From the NCBI RefSeq assembly GCF_010548305.1, contig NZ_JAAGLV010000001.1, forward strand, positions 889,473 through 953,472: a stretch of 64,000 nt of DNA, in the 5' to 3' direction. The notes under the pieces are model-generated. The model did not search any database, was not told the origin of the DNA, and saw nothing but the letters and a program-made list of their open reading frames with translations. This document shows positions 33,947-44,779 of the stretch, piece after piece. The stretch comes from Streptomyces sp. SID13031 (lineage in GTDB: Bacteria; Actinomycetota; Actinomycetes; Propionibacteriales; Kribbellaceae). Position 1 is the first letter of the stretch; every line of letters starts with the position of its first letter. Both the position numbers and the translations under genes were made by a program.

Positions 33947-34606
33947 CTACCAGCCGCGGGTGCGCCACTCTCCGAGGGATGGGCGTTCGGTGCCGAGGGT
34001 GGTGTCGGCGCCGTGGCCTGGGTAGACCCAGGTCTCGTCGGGGAGGCGGGCGAAGAGTTTGGTCTCGACGTCGTTCAGCAAGGACTCGAAGTTCGCCTTG
34101 TTGCCGCGGGTGTTGCCGACGCCGCCGGGGAACAGGGAGTCGCCGGTGAAGAGGTGCGGCGGGCCCGTCGGGTCGTCGTACAGGAGGGCGATCGAGCCGG
34201 GGGTATGGCCGACCAGCTGGATCACTTCGAGGCTGAGCTCGCCGAAGTGGATCCGGTCGCCGTCGCCGACGGGCTCGTCCGTGTGGACCGGGATGCCTTC
34301 GGCGTCGTCGCGACCGGCGACGGTCGCGGCGCTCGTCCGGGCGACCACCTCGGCGAGTGCCTGCCAGTGGTCCGGGTGCTGGTGGGTGGTGATGACGCGG
34401 CTGATCCCGCCCTCGCCGATCACCTTGAGCAGCGTGCCGGCCTCGTCGGCGGCGTCGATCAGCACCTGCTCGTCGGTGATCCGGCTGCGTAGCAGGTAGG
34501 CGTTGTTGTTCGTCGGGCCCACGGCGACCTTGGTGATCATCAGCTTGGCCAGCTCGTGCGTCTGCGCCGGCCCGCCGACGTGGACGTTGCCGTGATACTC
34601 CGTCAT
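33947..34606 (-). CDS. Metallo-beta-lactamase-fold hydrolase (glyoxalase II-like)
   Basis: Zinc hydrolase of 219 residues in the glyoxalase-II/hydroxyacyl-thiol hydrolase branch. The metal motif HxHxDH is VITTHQHPDHWQAL, with further ligands in HTPGSIAL and GDSLFPGGVG and the final His in VYPGHGADTTLG. It lies 19 nt downstream of a mycothiol-dependent-isomerase-family gene on the same strand, which hints at mycothiol thioester chemistry; that is inference. An MBL gene beside uvrA is a common actinobacterial arrangement. GGGAGA precedes the ATG. Confidence 0.88.
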   Translation of the reverse strand: MTEYHGNVHVGGPAQTHELAKLMITKVAVGPTNNNAYLLRSRITDEQVLIDAADEAGTLLKVIGEGGISRVITTHQHPDHWQALAEVVARTSAATVAGRDDAEGIPVHTDEPVGDGDRIHFGELSLEVIQLVGHTPGSIALLYDDPTGPPHLFTGDSLFPGGVGNTRGNKANFESLLNDVETKLFARLPDETWVYPGHGADTTLGTERPSLGEWRTRGW

Positions 34607-34625
34607 GCGTTCTCCCTAAGTCAGG

Positions 34626-35339
34626 TCATCCCCATGGCGGCGGCTCCGGCAGGGCGCCACCCGGCTCCCTGCCCAGCTCGCTGCCGTCGCTCCGGCCGAG
34701 CACCCAGCTCAGCAGAGCGGCACTGCCGCCAGTGACGATCCTTGCACCGGCGGGACGAACGGGTGACGACCAGGTGGTGTCAGAGCTCTCCAGTACTACG
34801 GGAAACCCGCTGGGCCAGCGACTGGTCGTGTAGGTGAGCAGCGCATCGCGCGACCCGGCCGGTACGTCGTCGAACGTGTACCCGAGACCCAGGTCGACGT
34901 GGTGCACCTCCAACTCGTTCAGCCGGGCGGTGACCACCTGGCTCGCAGTACGGACGGCTCCGCTCGGCCAGCTCACCTCGACGGCCCACGCATCGGCCGG
35001 GAGGTTCTCGAAACGCTCCAGCAGTCGTGCCTCGGAGTCGGCGATGTCCTTGAGTTGTTCCGGGAGCGGCCGGGCGGCGCCGTCGGCGATATCGGCCTCC
35101 CGGGCCTCCATCGACACGTACATCGGCTTGCGGACGCCGGTACGAGCCCAGTCGCACAGGTTGACCAGGGCGTCGGCGTTGCGGGCGATGTGGCTCAGCA
35201 CGTGGCCCACGGTCCAGCCGGGCAGCAGCGACGGGCGCAGTACTGAATCGTCCGATAGTTGGGTGACGGTGTCGAGCAGCCGTCGGTTCGCGGACGGTAA
35301 CTCGGCGATGAGGCGGCTCGTTGGCTCCGGTGCGACCAT
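34626..35339 (-). CDS. Maleylpyruvate isomerase family, mycothiol-dependent enzyme (DinB fold)
   Basis: Protein of 237 residues of the DinB-like four-helix family containing mycothiol-dependent maleylpyruvate isomerase. The N-terminal [20 protein letters not shown] carries the metal-ligand His region and [18 protein letters not shown] the second pair of His. The C-terminal ~70 residues form the family's small extra domain. Whether it isomerises maleylpyruvate or transfers thiols is unknown. TAGAGT lies 6 nt before the ATG, so the message is probably leaderless. It is divergent from uvrA and followed by the MBL gene. Confidence 0.85.
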   Translation of the reverse strand: MVAPEPTSRLIAELPSANRRLLDTVTQLSDDSVLRPSLLPGWTVGHVLSHIARNADALVNLCDWARTGVRKPMYVSMEAREADIADGAARPLPEQLKDIADSEARLLERFENLPADAWAVEVSWPSGAVRTASQVVTARLNELEVHHVDLGLGYTFDDVPAGSRDALLTYTTSRWPSGFPVVLESSDTTWSSPVRPAGARIVTGGSAALLSWVLGRSDGSELGREPGGALPEPPPWG

Positions 35340-35345
35340 GTCTGG

Positions 35346-35351
35346 ACTCTA
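35346..35351 (-). promoter_or_regulatory. -10 box TAGAGT of isomerase-family/MBL operon
   Basis: Minus-strand TAGAGT, 6 nt before the ATG at 35339; leaderless pattern. Confidence 0.6.
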
Positions 35352-35478
35352 TCGAATATGCTTTCGAAAGACCTCCTGGATCCGGGCCGCCGACCGGCTG
35401 GGAAGTTTTTGTCGGTGGGCCCCGTTAGCATCACGGATTGCCCGAGAAATCCCTCGAGAACGGCTGAGAGTAGAGCTT

Positions 35479-38553
<3,075 letters not shown>

Positions 38554-38569
38554 CCCGCAGTACCGAATC

Positions 38570-38604
38570 AGGACCCCTGTCACGGTTGACGTGGCAGGGG
38601 TCCT
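38570..38604 (+). terminator. Terminator after uvrA
   Basis: AGGACCCCTG (38570-38579) pairs with CAGGGGTCCT (38595-38604), with an inner CAC/GTG pair. It is followed by the U-rich stretch GTTCTGTCTG and lies 16 nt after the stop. Confidence 0.8.
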
Positions 38605-38627
38605 GTTCTGTCTGAGGCTGCCCGGAA

Positions 38628-38664
38628 TCCGGAGTCGTCCGGCGAGCCGCCGGACGACTCCGGA
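38628..38664. repeat. Perfect 17-bp palindromic hairpin
   Basis: 38628-38644 is perfectly complementary to 38648-38664 around AGC. There is no T-run on either side. It is the second hairpin downstream of uvrA; it may be a backup terminator or a repeat element. Confidence 0.7.
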
Positions 38665-38852
38665 GCCGGCTGCCAGGGTGGTCGAGCGCGCTACTCGGTA
38701 AAGATCCACCGGACGTTGAACCATCCGGGCGACTGGCCCGTGTAGGGAAGATATCGGCGCCTCACCGCACGGGATTTGGTGTCGTCGGCTACAACAGCAA
38801 GAAGCGGAACGTTCAACTACTTTTGCCAACAAGCTCTTGGAGGTCCAGATTC

Positions 38853-39389
38853 ATGAGCAACGACAGAACGGCAGAACTCGCCCGGGCGATCGACACTCTG
38901 CGTGACCGGCGGGCGGTGCTCCGAGGCGCCGCAGTGGCCGGCCTCGCCGGTGTCAGCGTCCCGTTGCTCGCCGCATGCGGTGGCGGCGACGACGCGAGCA
39001 GCACGCCATCCAGCGGGGGCACCACCTCCGCACCCACCTCGGCGCCGACGTCGGCCCCGAGCTCAGCGGCGTCATCCTCCAGTACGCCGTCCAGCGGCGG
39101 CGGGGGAGCGGTCCTCGGTCCGGTCAGCGATGTCCCGGTGGGTGGCGGCAAGATCTACGACAAGATCGTGGTGACCCAGCCGGCCGCGGGCGAGTTCAAG
39201 GCCTTCACGGCCGTCTGCACGCACGCGGGCTGCATCGTCCGGACGGTCGAGAACGGCACCATCAACTGCCCCTGCCACGGCAGCAAGTTCAGCGCCACTG
39301 ACGGCAGCGTGCAGGGCGGCCCGGCACCGGCGCCGCTCGCGGCGGTCCAGGTGACCGTCTCAGGTGGCAACATCCTCGGCCCCGCCTAA
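38853..39389 (+). CDS. Exported Rieske [2Fe-2S] lipoprotein
   Basis: Predicted membrane-anchored Rieske protein of 178 residues. The N terminus has RRAVLRGAAVAGLAG (Tat-like) and the lipobox LLAAC (Cys ~43). A Ser/Thr/Pro/Gly linker of ~45 residues follows. The cluster ligands are CTHAGC and CPCHGS (pattern CXH...CXXH), so the 2Fe-2S site is intact. It lacks the transmembrane layout of cytochrome bc1 Rieske subunits, and its redox partner is unknown. GGAGG lies 9 nt before the ATG at 38853. It converges with the subtilisin gene over a long inverted repeat. Confidence 0.9.
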   Translation: MSNDRTAELARAIDTLRDRRAVLRGAAVAGLAGVSVPLLAACGGGDDASSTPSSGGTTSAPTSAPTSAPSSAASSSSTPSSGGGGAVLGPVSDVPVGGGKIYDKIVVTQPAAGEFKAFTAVCTHAGCIVRTVENGTINCPCHGSKFSATDGSVQGGPAPAPLAAVQVTVSGGNILGPA

Positions 39390-39405
39390 GCATCGCCCTC
39401 CATTT

Positions 39406-39484
39406 CGGCGGTTAACCGCCCAGCTGGTGGGTTGGCACCTCGGATTCAGGGGTGACAACCCACCAGTTCAGCGGTTAACCGCCG
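39406..39484. repeat. Nested palindromic element, copy 1 (GGTGGGTTG core)
   Basis: Arms of 29 nt (39406-39434 and 39456-39484) match with three differences around a 21-nt spacer. Each arm begins with its own palindrome (GCGGTTAACCGC) and ends in the core GGTGGGTTG/CAACCCACC. The right arm supplies the last codons and the TAA stop of the subtilisin gene. It sits between two convergent genes, so it may act as a bidirectional terminator. A second copy is at 63797-63887. Confidence 0.8.
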
Positions 39485-40743
39485 AACTGCGGAGCGGGTG
39501 GGGAGGTGGTGGCGGTCGGGTCGGCGGCGCCTACGAAGAGGAGTTTGTTCGGCGAGTCGGTGCCCGGGTCGCTGACCTTGTCCAGGGTCGTCGTGCCGAG
39601 CAGTGCGGTGGTGACCTCGGCCGGCTTCGCATCCGGGTGCGCGCTCAGGTACAGGGCGATGGCGCCGGCGACGTGCGGGCACGCCATCGACGTACCGCTC
39701 ATCTTCGTGGTCGAGTCCGGTGCGGTGATGGCGACCGACTCGATGTCGACGCCCGGTGCGAACAAGTCGACGCACTTGCCCCAGTTGGAGAAGTTCGCCT
39801 TCACGTCCTTGTCGTCGGTCGCGCCGACCGTGATCGCCACCGGCGCGTTGGCCGGCGACCCGTTGCAGGCGTCCGACGAGTCGTTGCCAGCAGCAACGGC
39901 ATAGCTGATACCGGCGTCGACCGAGGCCTTCACGGCCGCATCGAGGGCAGCGTCGGCGCCGCCGCCGAGGCTCATGTTCGCGACCGCGGGCTTCTTCGCG
40001 TTCGCTGTCACCCAGTCGATCCCGGCCACGACGGTCTCGGTCGAGCCCGAGCCGCTGCAGTCGAGGACCCGGACGCCGAAGATCTTCGCGCCCTTGGCCA
40101 GCCCGAAGTTCGTCCCGGCGATGGTGCCCGCGACGTGGCTGCCGTGGCCCATGCAGTCGACGCCGTTCTGCCCGTCGCCGACGGTGTCGGTGCCGACCGA
40201 GGCCCGGCCGCCGAAGTCCTTGTGGGCGGCGTAGATGCCGGTGTCGATCACGTAGACGCTGACGTTCTCGGCCGTTGCCGACGGCTCGTACTTCTTGTCC
40301 AGCGGCAGGTCGCGCTGGTCGGCGCGGTCCAGACCCCAGGGCGGGTTGTCCTGGGTCGCGTCGAACCTCTGGTTCTGCTGGACGAACGCGACCCGCGAGT
40401 CGGCGGCCATCTTCTGTGCCTGCTCCGGCGACATACTCGCGGAGAAGCCCTTGATCGAGGCGATGAACTGTTTGCGCACCTTGGCGTCGTACGACTTCGC
40501 CAGGCTCTGCGTGGTGACCCGGGTCTCCGCGGGTGAGCGCGACCCGGACAAGACGACGACATAGCTGCCGGGGATCGCGGTGGGGCTGCCGACTCCGCGG
40601 ACCGTGACGGCTGTCTTGTCCGGTGCGATCACACCAGCCTGGCTCGCGGGCGCGGTGGCGACCAGACCGGTCACCGCGAGCGCGGCGGCCGCTGACGCAC
40701 CGACGGCAGCCCTCAATCGACGGGATGGTGTCACTGGGGACAT
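39475..40743 (-). CDS. Secreted subtilisin-like serine protease (S8)
   Basis: Extracellular protease of 422 residues. A signal peptide of ~36 residues ends near PASQA. An I9-type inhibitor propeptide follows (SYVVVLSGSR, then KGFSASMSPEQAQKMAA). The catalytic domain has Asp167 (VYVIDTGI), His200 (GHGSHVAGT) and Ser352 (SGTSMACPH), with the oxyanion Asn in AAGNDSSD. A short Pro/Thr-rich C-terminal end (TATTSPPAPQFGG) follows. The ATG at 40743 has GAGGGAGC upstream; the in-frame ATG at 40836 would add an untypical N terminus. The 3' end is formed by the palindromic repeat. Confidence 0.94.
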   Translation of the reverse strand: MSPVTPSRRLRAAVGASAAAALAVTGLVATAPASQAGVIAPDKTAVTVRGVGSPTAIPGSYVVVLSGSRSPAETRVTTQSLAKSYDAKVRKQFIASIKGFSASMSPEQAQKMAADSRVAFVQQNQRFDATQDNPPWGLDRADQRDLPLDKKYEPSATAENVSVYVIDTGIYAAHKDFGGRASVGTDTVGDGQNGVDCMGHGSHVAGTIAGTNFGLAKGAKIFGVRVLDCSGSGSTETVVAGIDWVTANAKKPAVANMSLGGGADAALDAAVKASVDAGISYAVAAGNDSSDACNGSPANAPVAITVGATDDKDVKANFSNWGKCVDLFAPGVDIESVAITAPDSTTKMSGTSMACPHVAGAIALYLSAHPDAKPAEVTTALLGTTTLDKVSDPGTDSPNKLLFVGAADPTATTSPPAPQFGG

Positions 40744-40929
40744 GGGCGGAGCTCCCTCGAGTTTGCGTGGGCCCGGTTGCCTCACGCTCGGATCCTGCAC
40801 GTCAACCCTGAGTGACAAGTTACGGATCCCGCCCATCCCAACCGGGGATCAAACGAGCGGTATGGGACAACCCGCAACACGATCTCCGTCCGACCGTGAG
40901 GTGCGGCGAGACTTGTCCGTGGCGCGAAC

Positions 40930-40935
40930 TAGGCT
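40930..40935 (+). promoter_or_regulatory. -10 box TAGGCT of uvrC operon
   Basis: TAGGCT lies 6 nt before the GTG at 40942; leaderless pattern. It drives uvrC-rapZ-yvcK. Confidence 0.6.
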
Positions 40936-40941
40936 GGGTCG

Positions 40942-42975
40942 GTGGCTGATCCCTCCTCCTACCGTCCCGCTCCCGGGTCGATACCCGACTCGCCTGGTGT
41001 GTACCGCTTCAGCGACTCCACCGGGCGGGTGATCTACGTCGGCAAGGCGAAGAACCTGCGGTCCCGGCTCTCGTCGTATTTCCAGGACCTGGTCAACCTG
41101 CACCCGCGGACCCAGACGATGGTGACGACCGCGGCCAAGGTCGACTGGACGGTGGTGGCCAACGAGGTCGAGTCGCTGCAGCTGGAGTACTCCTGGATCA
41201 AGGAGTACGACCCGCGCTTCAACGTCAAGTACCGCGATGACAAGTCCTACCCCTGGCTCGCCATCACGCTGAACGAGGAGTACCCGCGGGTGATGGTTGG
41301 CCGCGGCCCGAAGAAGAAAGGCGTCCGGTACTTCGGTCCGTACAGTCACGCCTGGGCGATCCGGGAGACCGTCGACCTGCTGCTCCGGGTCTTCCCGATG
41401 CGCTCGTGCAGCAAGGGCGTCTTCAACCGGCACCGCCAGATCGGCCGGCCCTGCCTGCTCGGCTACATCGGCAAGTGCGCCGCACCCTGCACCGGCCAGG
41501 TGACCCAGGAAGAGCACAGCAAGATCGTCGAGGACTTCTCCGCGTTCCTTTCCGGCCAGACCGCGACGTACGTGCGCCGGCTGGAGAAGGAGATGAAGGC
41601 AGCGGCGGCCGAGTTGGAGTACGAGCGGGCCGCGAAGATCCGCGACGACCTGAGCGCGCTCGACAAGGCGCTCGCGAAGAACGCGGTCGTGCTCGGCGAC
41701 GGCACGGACACGGACGTGATCGCGCTGTCGGAGGATCCGCTGGAGGTCGCAGTACAGATCTTCTACGTCCGCGGCGGCCGGATCCGCGGTCAGCGCGGCT
41801 GGATCGCGGACAAGGCCGACGGAGACGCGACGACCGCTGACCTGGTCGAGCGGTTCATCCAGCAGACGTATGCGGGGGAGGGCGCCGACGCGATCCCGCG
41901 GGAGATCCTGGTGCCGACCGTGCCCGCGGGGGAGGAGGCGCTGGTCGAGTGGCTGTCAGAGTTCCGCGGCTCGCGGGTCGCGATCCGGGTGCCGCAACGC
42001 GGTGACAAGAAGGACCTGATGGCGACCGTCGAGCGCAACGCGCTGCAGACGCTGACCATGCACAAGACCAAGCGGGCCAGCGATCTGACCACTCGCAACC
42101 TCGCCCTCGAGGAGATCCAGACGGCACTCGAGCTGCCCGAGGTGCCGCTGCGGATGGAGTGTTACGACGTCTCGAACCTGCAGGGCACCGAGGTGGTCGC
42201 CTCGATGGTGGTCTTCGAGGACGGGCTGCCCCGCAAGAGCGAGTACCGCAGGTTCGTGATCAAGGGCGTCGAGGGGCAGAACGACGTCGCCTCGATCGCC
42301 GAAGTACTGACCCGGCGGTTCAAGCGGATGCTGGAGGACCGGGCCGGTATCCCCGAGGGGGAGGACCCGACGGCGTATCTGATCGATCCGGAGACCGGCC
42401 GGGCGAAGAAGTTCGCCTACACGCCGAGCCTGGTCGTCGTCGACGGTGGCCCGCCACAGGTCGCGGCCGCCCGCCAGGCGATGGACGAGCTGGGCCTGGG
42501 TGACATCCCGGTCTGCGGCCTGGCCAAGCGGCTCGAGGAGGTCTGGCTGCCCGACGACGAGGACCCGGTCATCTTCTCCCGCACTTCGGAAGGCCTGTAC
42601 CTACTGCAGCGCCTTCGCGACGAGGCCCACCGGTTCGCGATCACCCATCACCGCAACCGGCGCTCCAAGTCGATGGTCGAGAGCGTGCTGGACGAGGTCA
42701 CCGGGCTGGGCGAAGTGCGCCGCAAGACGCTGCTGAAGCATTTCGGGTCGCTGAAGAAGCTGCGCCAGGCGAGTATCGACGAGGTCGCCGAGCTGCCCGG
42801 TTTCGGCCGCCGGACGGCCGAGTCCGTCGTACTGGCGGTGAACTCCGCAGCAACGAAGGCCGACACTTCCCGCGCACCGTCGGTCAACACCGCGACGGGC
42901 GAGATACTGGACGATGACGTGCCGGAGCTTTCCGGTGCGCCCGACGGGGATCGAACGGGGAGAACTGAGAGCTGA
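40942..42975 (+). CDS. uvrC: Excinuclease ABC subunit C
   Basis: Dual-incision nuclease of nucleotide excision repair, 677 residues. The N-terminal GIY-YIG domain is [19 protein letters not shown], and a Cys-containing block [14 protein letters not shown] follows. The UvrB-binding coiled coil is near residues 200-240 ([20 protein letters not shown]), the RNase H-like nuclease domain has [10 protein letters not shown] and VVDGGPPQV, and the C-terminal helix-hairpin-helix pair is around [20 protein letters not shown]. It overlaps rapZ by one base (TGATG). The order uvrC-rapZ-yvcK is conserved in actinobacteria. Confidence 0.96.
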   Translation: MADPSSYRPAPGSIPDSPGVYRFSDSTGRVIYVGKAKNLRSRLSSYFQDLVNLHPRTQTMVTTAAKVDWTVVANEVESLQLEYSWIKEYDPRFNVKYRDDKSYPWLAITLNEEYPRVMVGRGPKKKGVRYFGPYSHAWAIRETVDLLLRVFPMRSCSKGVFNRHRQIGRPCLLGYIGKCAAPCTGQVTQEEHSKIVEDFSAFLSGQTATYVRRLEKEMKAAAAELEYERAAKIRDDLSALDKALAKNAVVLGDGTDTDVIALSEDPLEVAVQIFYVRGGRIRGQRGWIADKADGDATTADLVERFIQQTYAGEGADAIPREILVPTVPAGEEALVEWLSEFRGSRVAIRVPQRGDKKDLMATVERNALQTLTMHKTKRASDLTTRNLALEEIQTALELPEVPLRMECYDVSNLQGTEVVASMVVFEDGLPRKSEYRRFVIKGVEGQNDVASIAEVLTRRFKRMLEDRAGIPEGEDPTAYLIDPETGRAKKFAYTPSLVVVDGGPPQVAAARQAMDELGLGDIPVCGLAKRLEEVWLPDDEDPVIFSRTSEGLYLLQRLRDEAHRFAITHHRNRRSKSMVESVLDEVTGLGEVRRKTLLKHFGSLKKLRQASIDEVAELPGFGRRTAESVVLAVNSAATKADTSRAPSVNTATGEILDDDVPELSGAPDGDRTGRTES

Positions 42976-43841
42976 TGGACGAGTCGAGCGGAAACCTCAT
43001 CATCGTGTCCGGGATGTCCGGCGCGGGCCGGAGCTCGGTCGCGGACGTACTGGAGGACCTCGGCTGGTTCGTGGTCGACAACCTGCCCCCGATGTTCTTG
43101 ACCACGATCGTCGAGCAGGTCGTCGGCACCGGCGCCTCGCCCCGGCTGGCGATCGTCGTGGACGTCCGGACCGGGATGTTCTTCGACGAGCTCGGAGCGG
43201 CGATCCAGGACCTGAAGACCAAGGGCTACCGGCCGGTGACGCTGTTCCTGGAGGCCTCCGACGACGTGATCGTGCGCCGGCAGGAGAGCGTCCGGCGGCC
43301 GCACCCGCTGCAGGGTGAGGGCCGGCTGCTGACCGGGATCCAGCGCGAACGCGAGCTGCTCGGCGATATCCGGGCCGGCGCCGACATGGTGATCGACACC
43401 TCGAACCTGAACATCCACCAGCTCGCCGCGAAGATCGTGAACGGCTTCGGCGATGAGGAGAACGCCGAGCTGCGGGCGACCGTGGTGTCGTTCGGCTTCA
43501 AGTACGGCATCCCGGTGGACGCCGACGTGGTGGCCGACATGCGGTTCGTGCCGAACCCGTACTGGCAGCCCGACCTGCGCCCGATGACGGGCCAGGACAA
43601 GCCTGTGTCAGACTTCGTGCTCGGTCATCCGCTGGCCCAGCAGTTCCTGCAGAACTATGTGGACGTGCTGGACACGCTGCGGACCGGCTATCTGAACGAG
43701 GGTAAGCGGTTCGTCACGGTCGCGATCGGCTGCACCGGTGGAAAACACCGGAGCGTCGCGATGGCCGAGGAGATCGGGAAACGGTTGCGCGAGAAAGGCT
43801 CACCGACGTTGGTAGTGCACCGGGATCTGGGGCGGGAGTGA
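42975..43841 (+). CDS. rapZ: RNase adapter/nucleotide-binding protein RapZ (YvcJ)
   Basis: P-loop protein of 288 residues. Walker A is VSGMSGAGRSS near the N terminus, GWFVVDNLPP follows and the C-terminal domain has GCTGGKHRSVAMAEE. In Escherichia coli RapZ binds GlcN6P and guides RNase E; in Gram-positive bacteria YvcJ binds GTP/ATP and its role is less clear, so the E. coli function should not be transferred. It is coupled to uvrC by TGATG and to yvcK by GTGA. Confidence 0.93.
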   Translation: MDESSGNLIIVSGMSGAGRSSVADVLEDLGWFVVDNLPPMFLTTIVEQVVGTGASPRLAIVVDVRTGMFFDELGAAIQDLKTKGYRPVTLFLEASDDVIVRRQESVRRPHPLQGEGRLLTGIQRERELLGDIRAGADMVIDTSNLNIHQLAAKIVNGFGDEENAELRATVVSFGFKYGIPVDADVVADMRFVPNPYWQPDLRPMTGQDKPVSDFVLGHPLAQQFLQNYVDVLDTLRTGYLNEGKRFVTVAIGCTGGKHRSVAMAEEIGKRLREKGSPTLVVHRDLGRE

Positions 43842-44779
43842 CACGAGCTCCACGAGTCGTCGCACTGGGCGGCGGGCACGGCCTGGCCGCCTCGCTGTCC
43901 GCGCTGCGCCAGGTCACCGACCAGCTGACCGCCGTCGTCACCGTCGCCGACAACGGCGGTTCGTCGGGCCGGCTCCGCAAGGAGCTCGGCGTACTGCCGC
44001 CCGGCGACCTGCGGATGGCGCTGGCCGCGTTGTGCCGCGACGACGAGTGGGGCCGCACCTGGGCCGACGTCCTGCAGCACCGCTTCCACAGCGACGGTGA
44101 GCTGCACGACCACGCGGTCGGCAATCTGCTGATCGTCGCGCTGTGGGAGCTGCTGGGCGAGACCGTCGACGGTCTCGACTGGGTGGCTCGCCTGCTCGGC
44201 GCTCAAGGACGGGTACTACCGATGTCGGCCGTGCCGCTCGACATCACCGCACGAGTGCTCGGTCTCGACCCCGAGCACCCCGAGCGGATCACCGAGATCC
44301 GCGGCCAGGCCGAGGTCGCGACGACCGAAGGCCACGTGGTCGACGTAGCCCTCGACCCGGCCGACCCGCCGGCCTGCCCCGAGGCGCTGGTCGCGATCGC
44401 AGAGGCCGACTGGGTCGTGATCGGCCCGGGTTCGTGGTTCACCTCGGTCATCCCGAACCTGCTGGTTCCCGCGCTGTCCCGCGGTCTCCAGGAGACCAGC
44501 GCCCGACGCCTGCTCACCCTGAACCTCGGCGAGCAGAAGGGCGAGACCGACGGTTTCTCCCCAGAAACCCACCTCGAGGTCCTGGCCGCCCACGCCCCCG
44601 ACCTGCGCATCGACGTGGTACTCGCTGACGAAGGTCACGTCCCCGACCCCGGTTCGCTGGCGCGGACGGCAGAATCCCTCGGCGCCATCCTGGTCGTCGC
44701 CGACATCGCCGACGACGACCGCCACCTCCACCACGCCCCGGACAAGCTGGCAAAGGTCTACCGGGAGCTCCTCGTCTAA
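43838..44779 (+). CDS. yvcK: YvcK family gluconeogenesis factor (CofD-like)
   Basis: UDP-sugar-binding protein of the CofD-like family, 313 residues, linked in other bacteria to cell-wall synthesis and growth on gluconeogenic carbon. The N terminus VVALGGGHGLAASLSALRQ and TVADNGGSSGRLRKELGVLP are family hallmarks; PGSWFTSVIPNLLV is the later binding block. The GTG start is in the rapZ GTGA overlap. In most actinobacteria whiA follows directly; here a sigma-factor pair on the opposite strand separates them, and its last gene shares bases 44777-44778 with this stop codon. Confidence 0.92.
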   Translation: MTRAPRVVALGGGHGLAASLSALRQVTDQLTAVVTVADNGGSSGRLRKELGVLPPGDLRMALAALCRDDEWGRTWADVLQHRFHSDGELHDHAVGNLLIVALWELLGETVDGLDWVARLLGAQGRVLPMSAVPLDITARVLGLDPEHPERITEIRGQAEVATTEGHVVDVALDPADPPACPEALVAIAEADWVVIGPGSWFTSVIPNLLVPALSRGLQETSARRLLTLNLGEQKGETDGFSPETHLEVLAAHAPDLRIDVVLADEGHVPDPGSLARTAESLGAILVVADIADDDRHLHHAPDKLAKVYRELLV

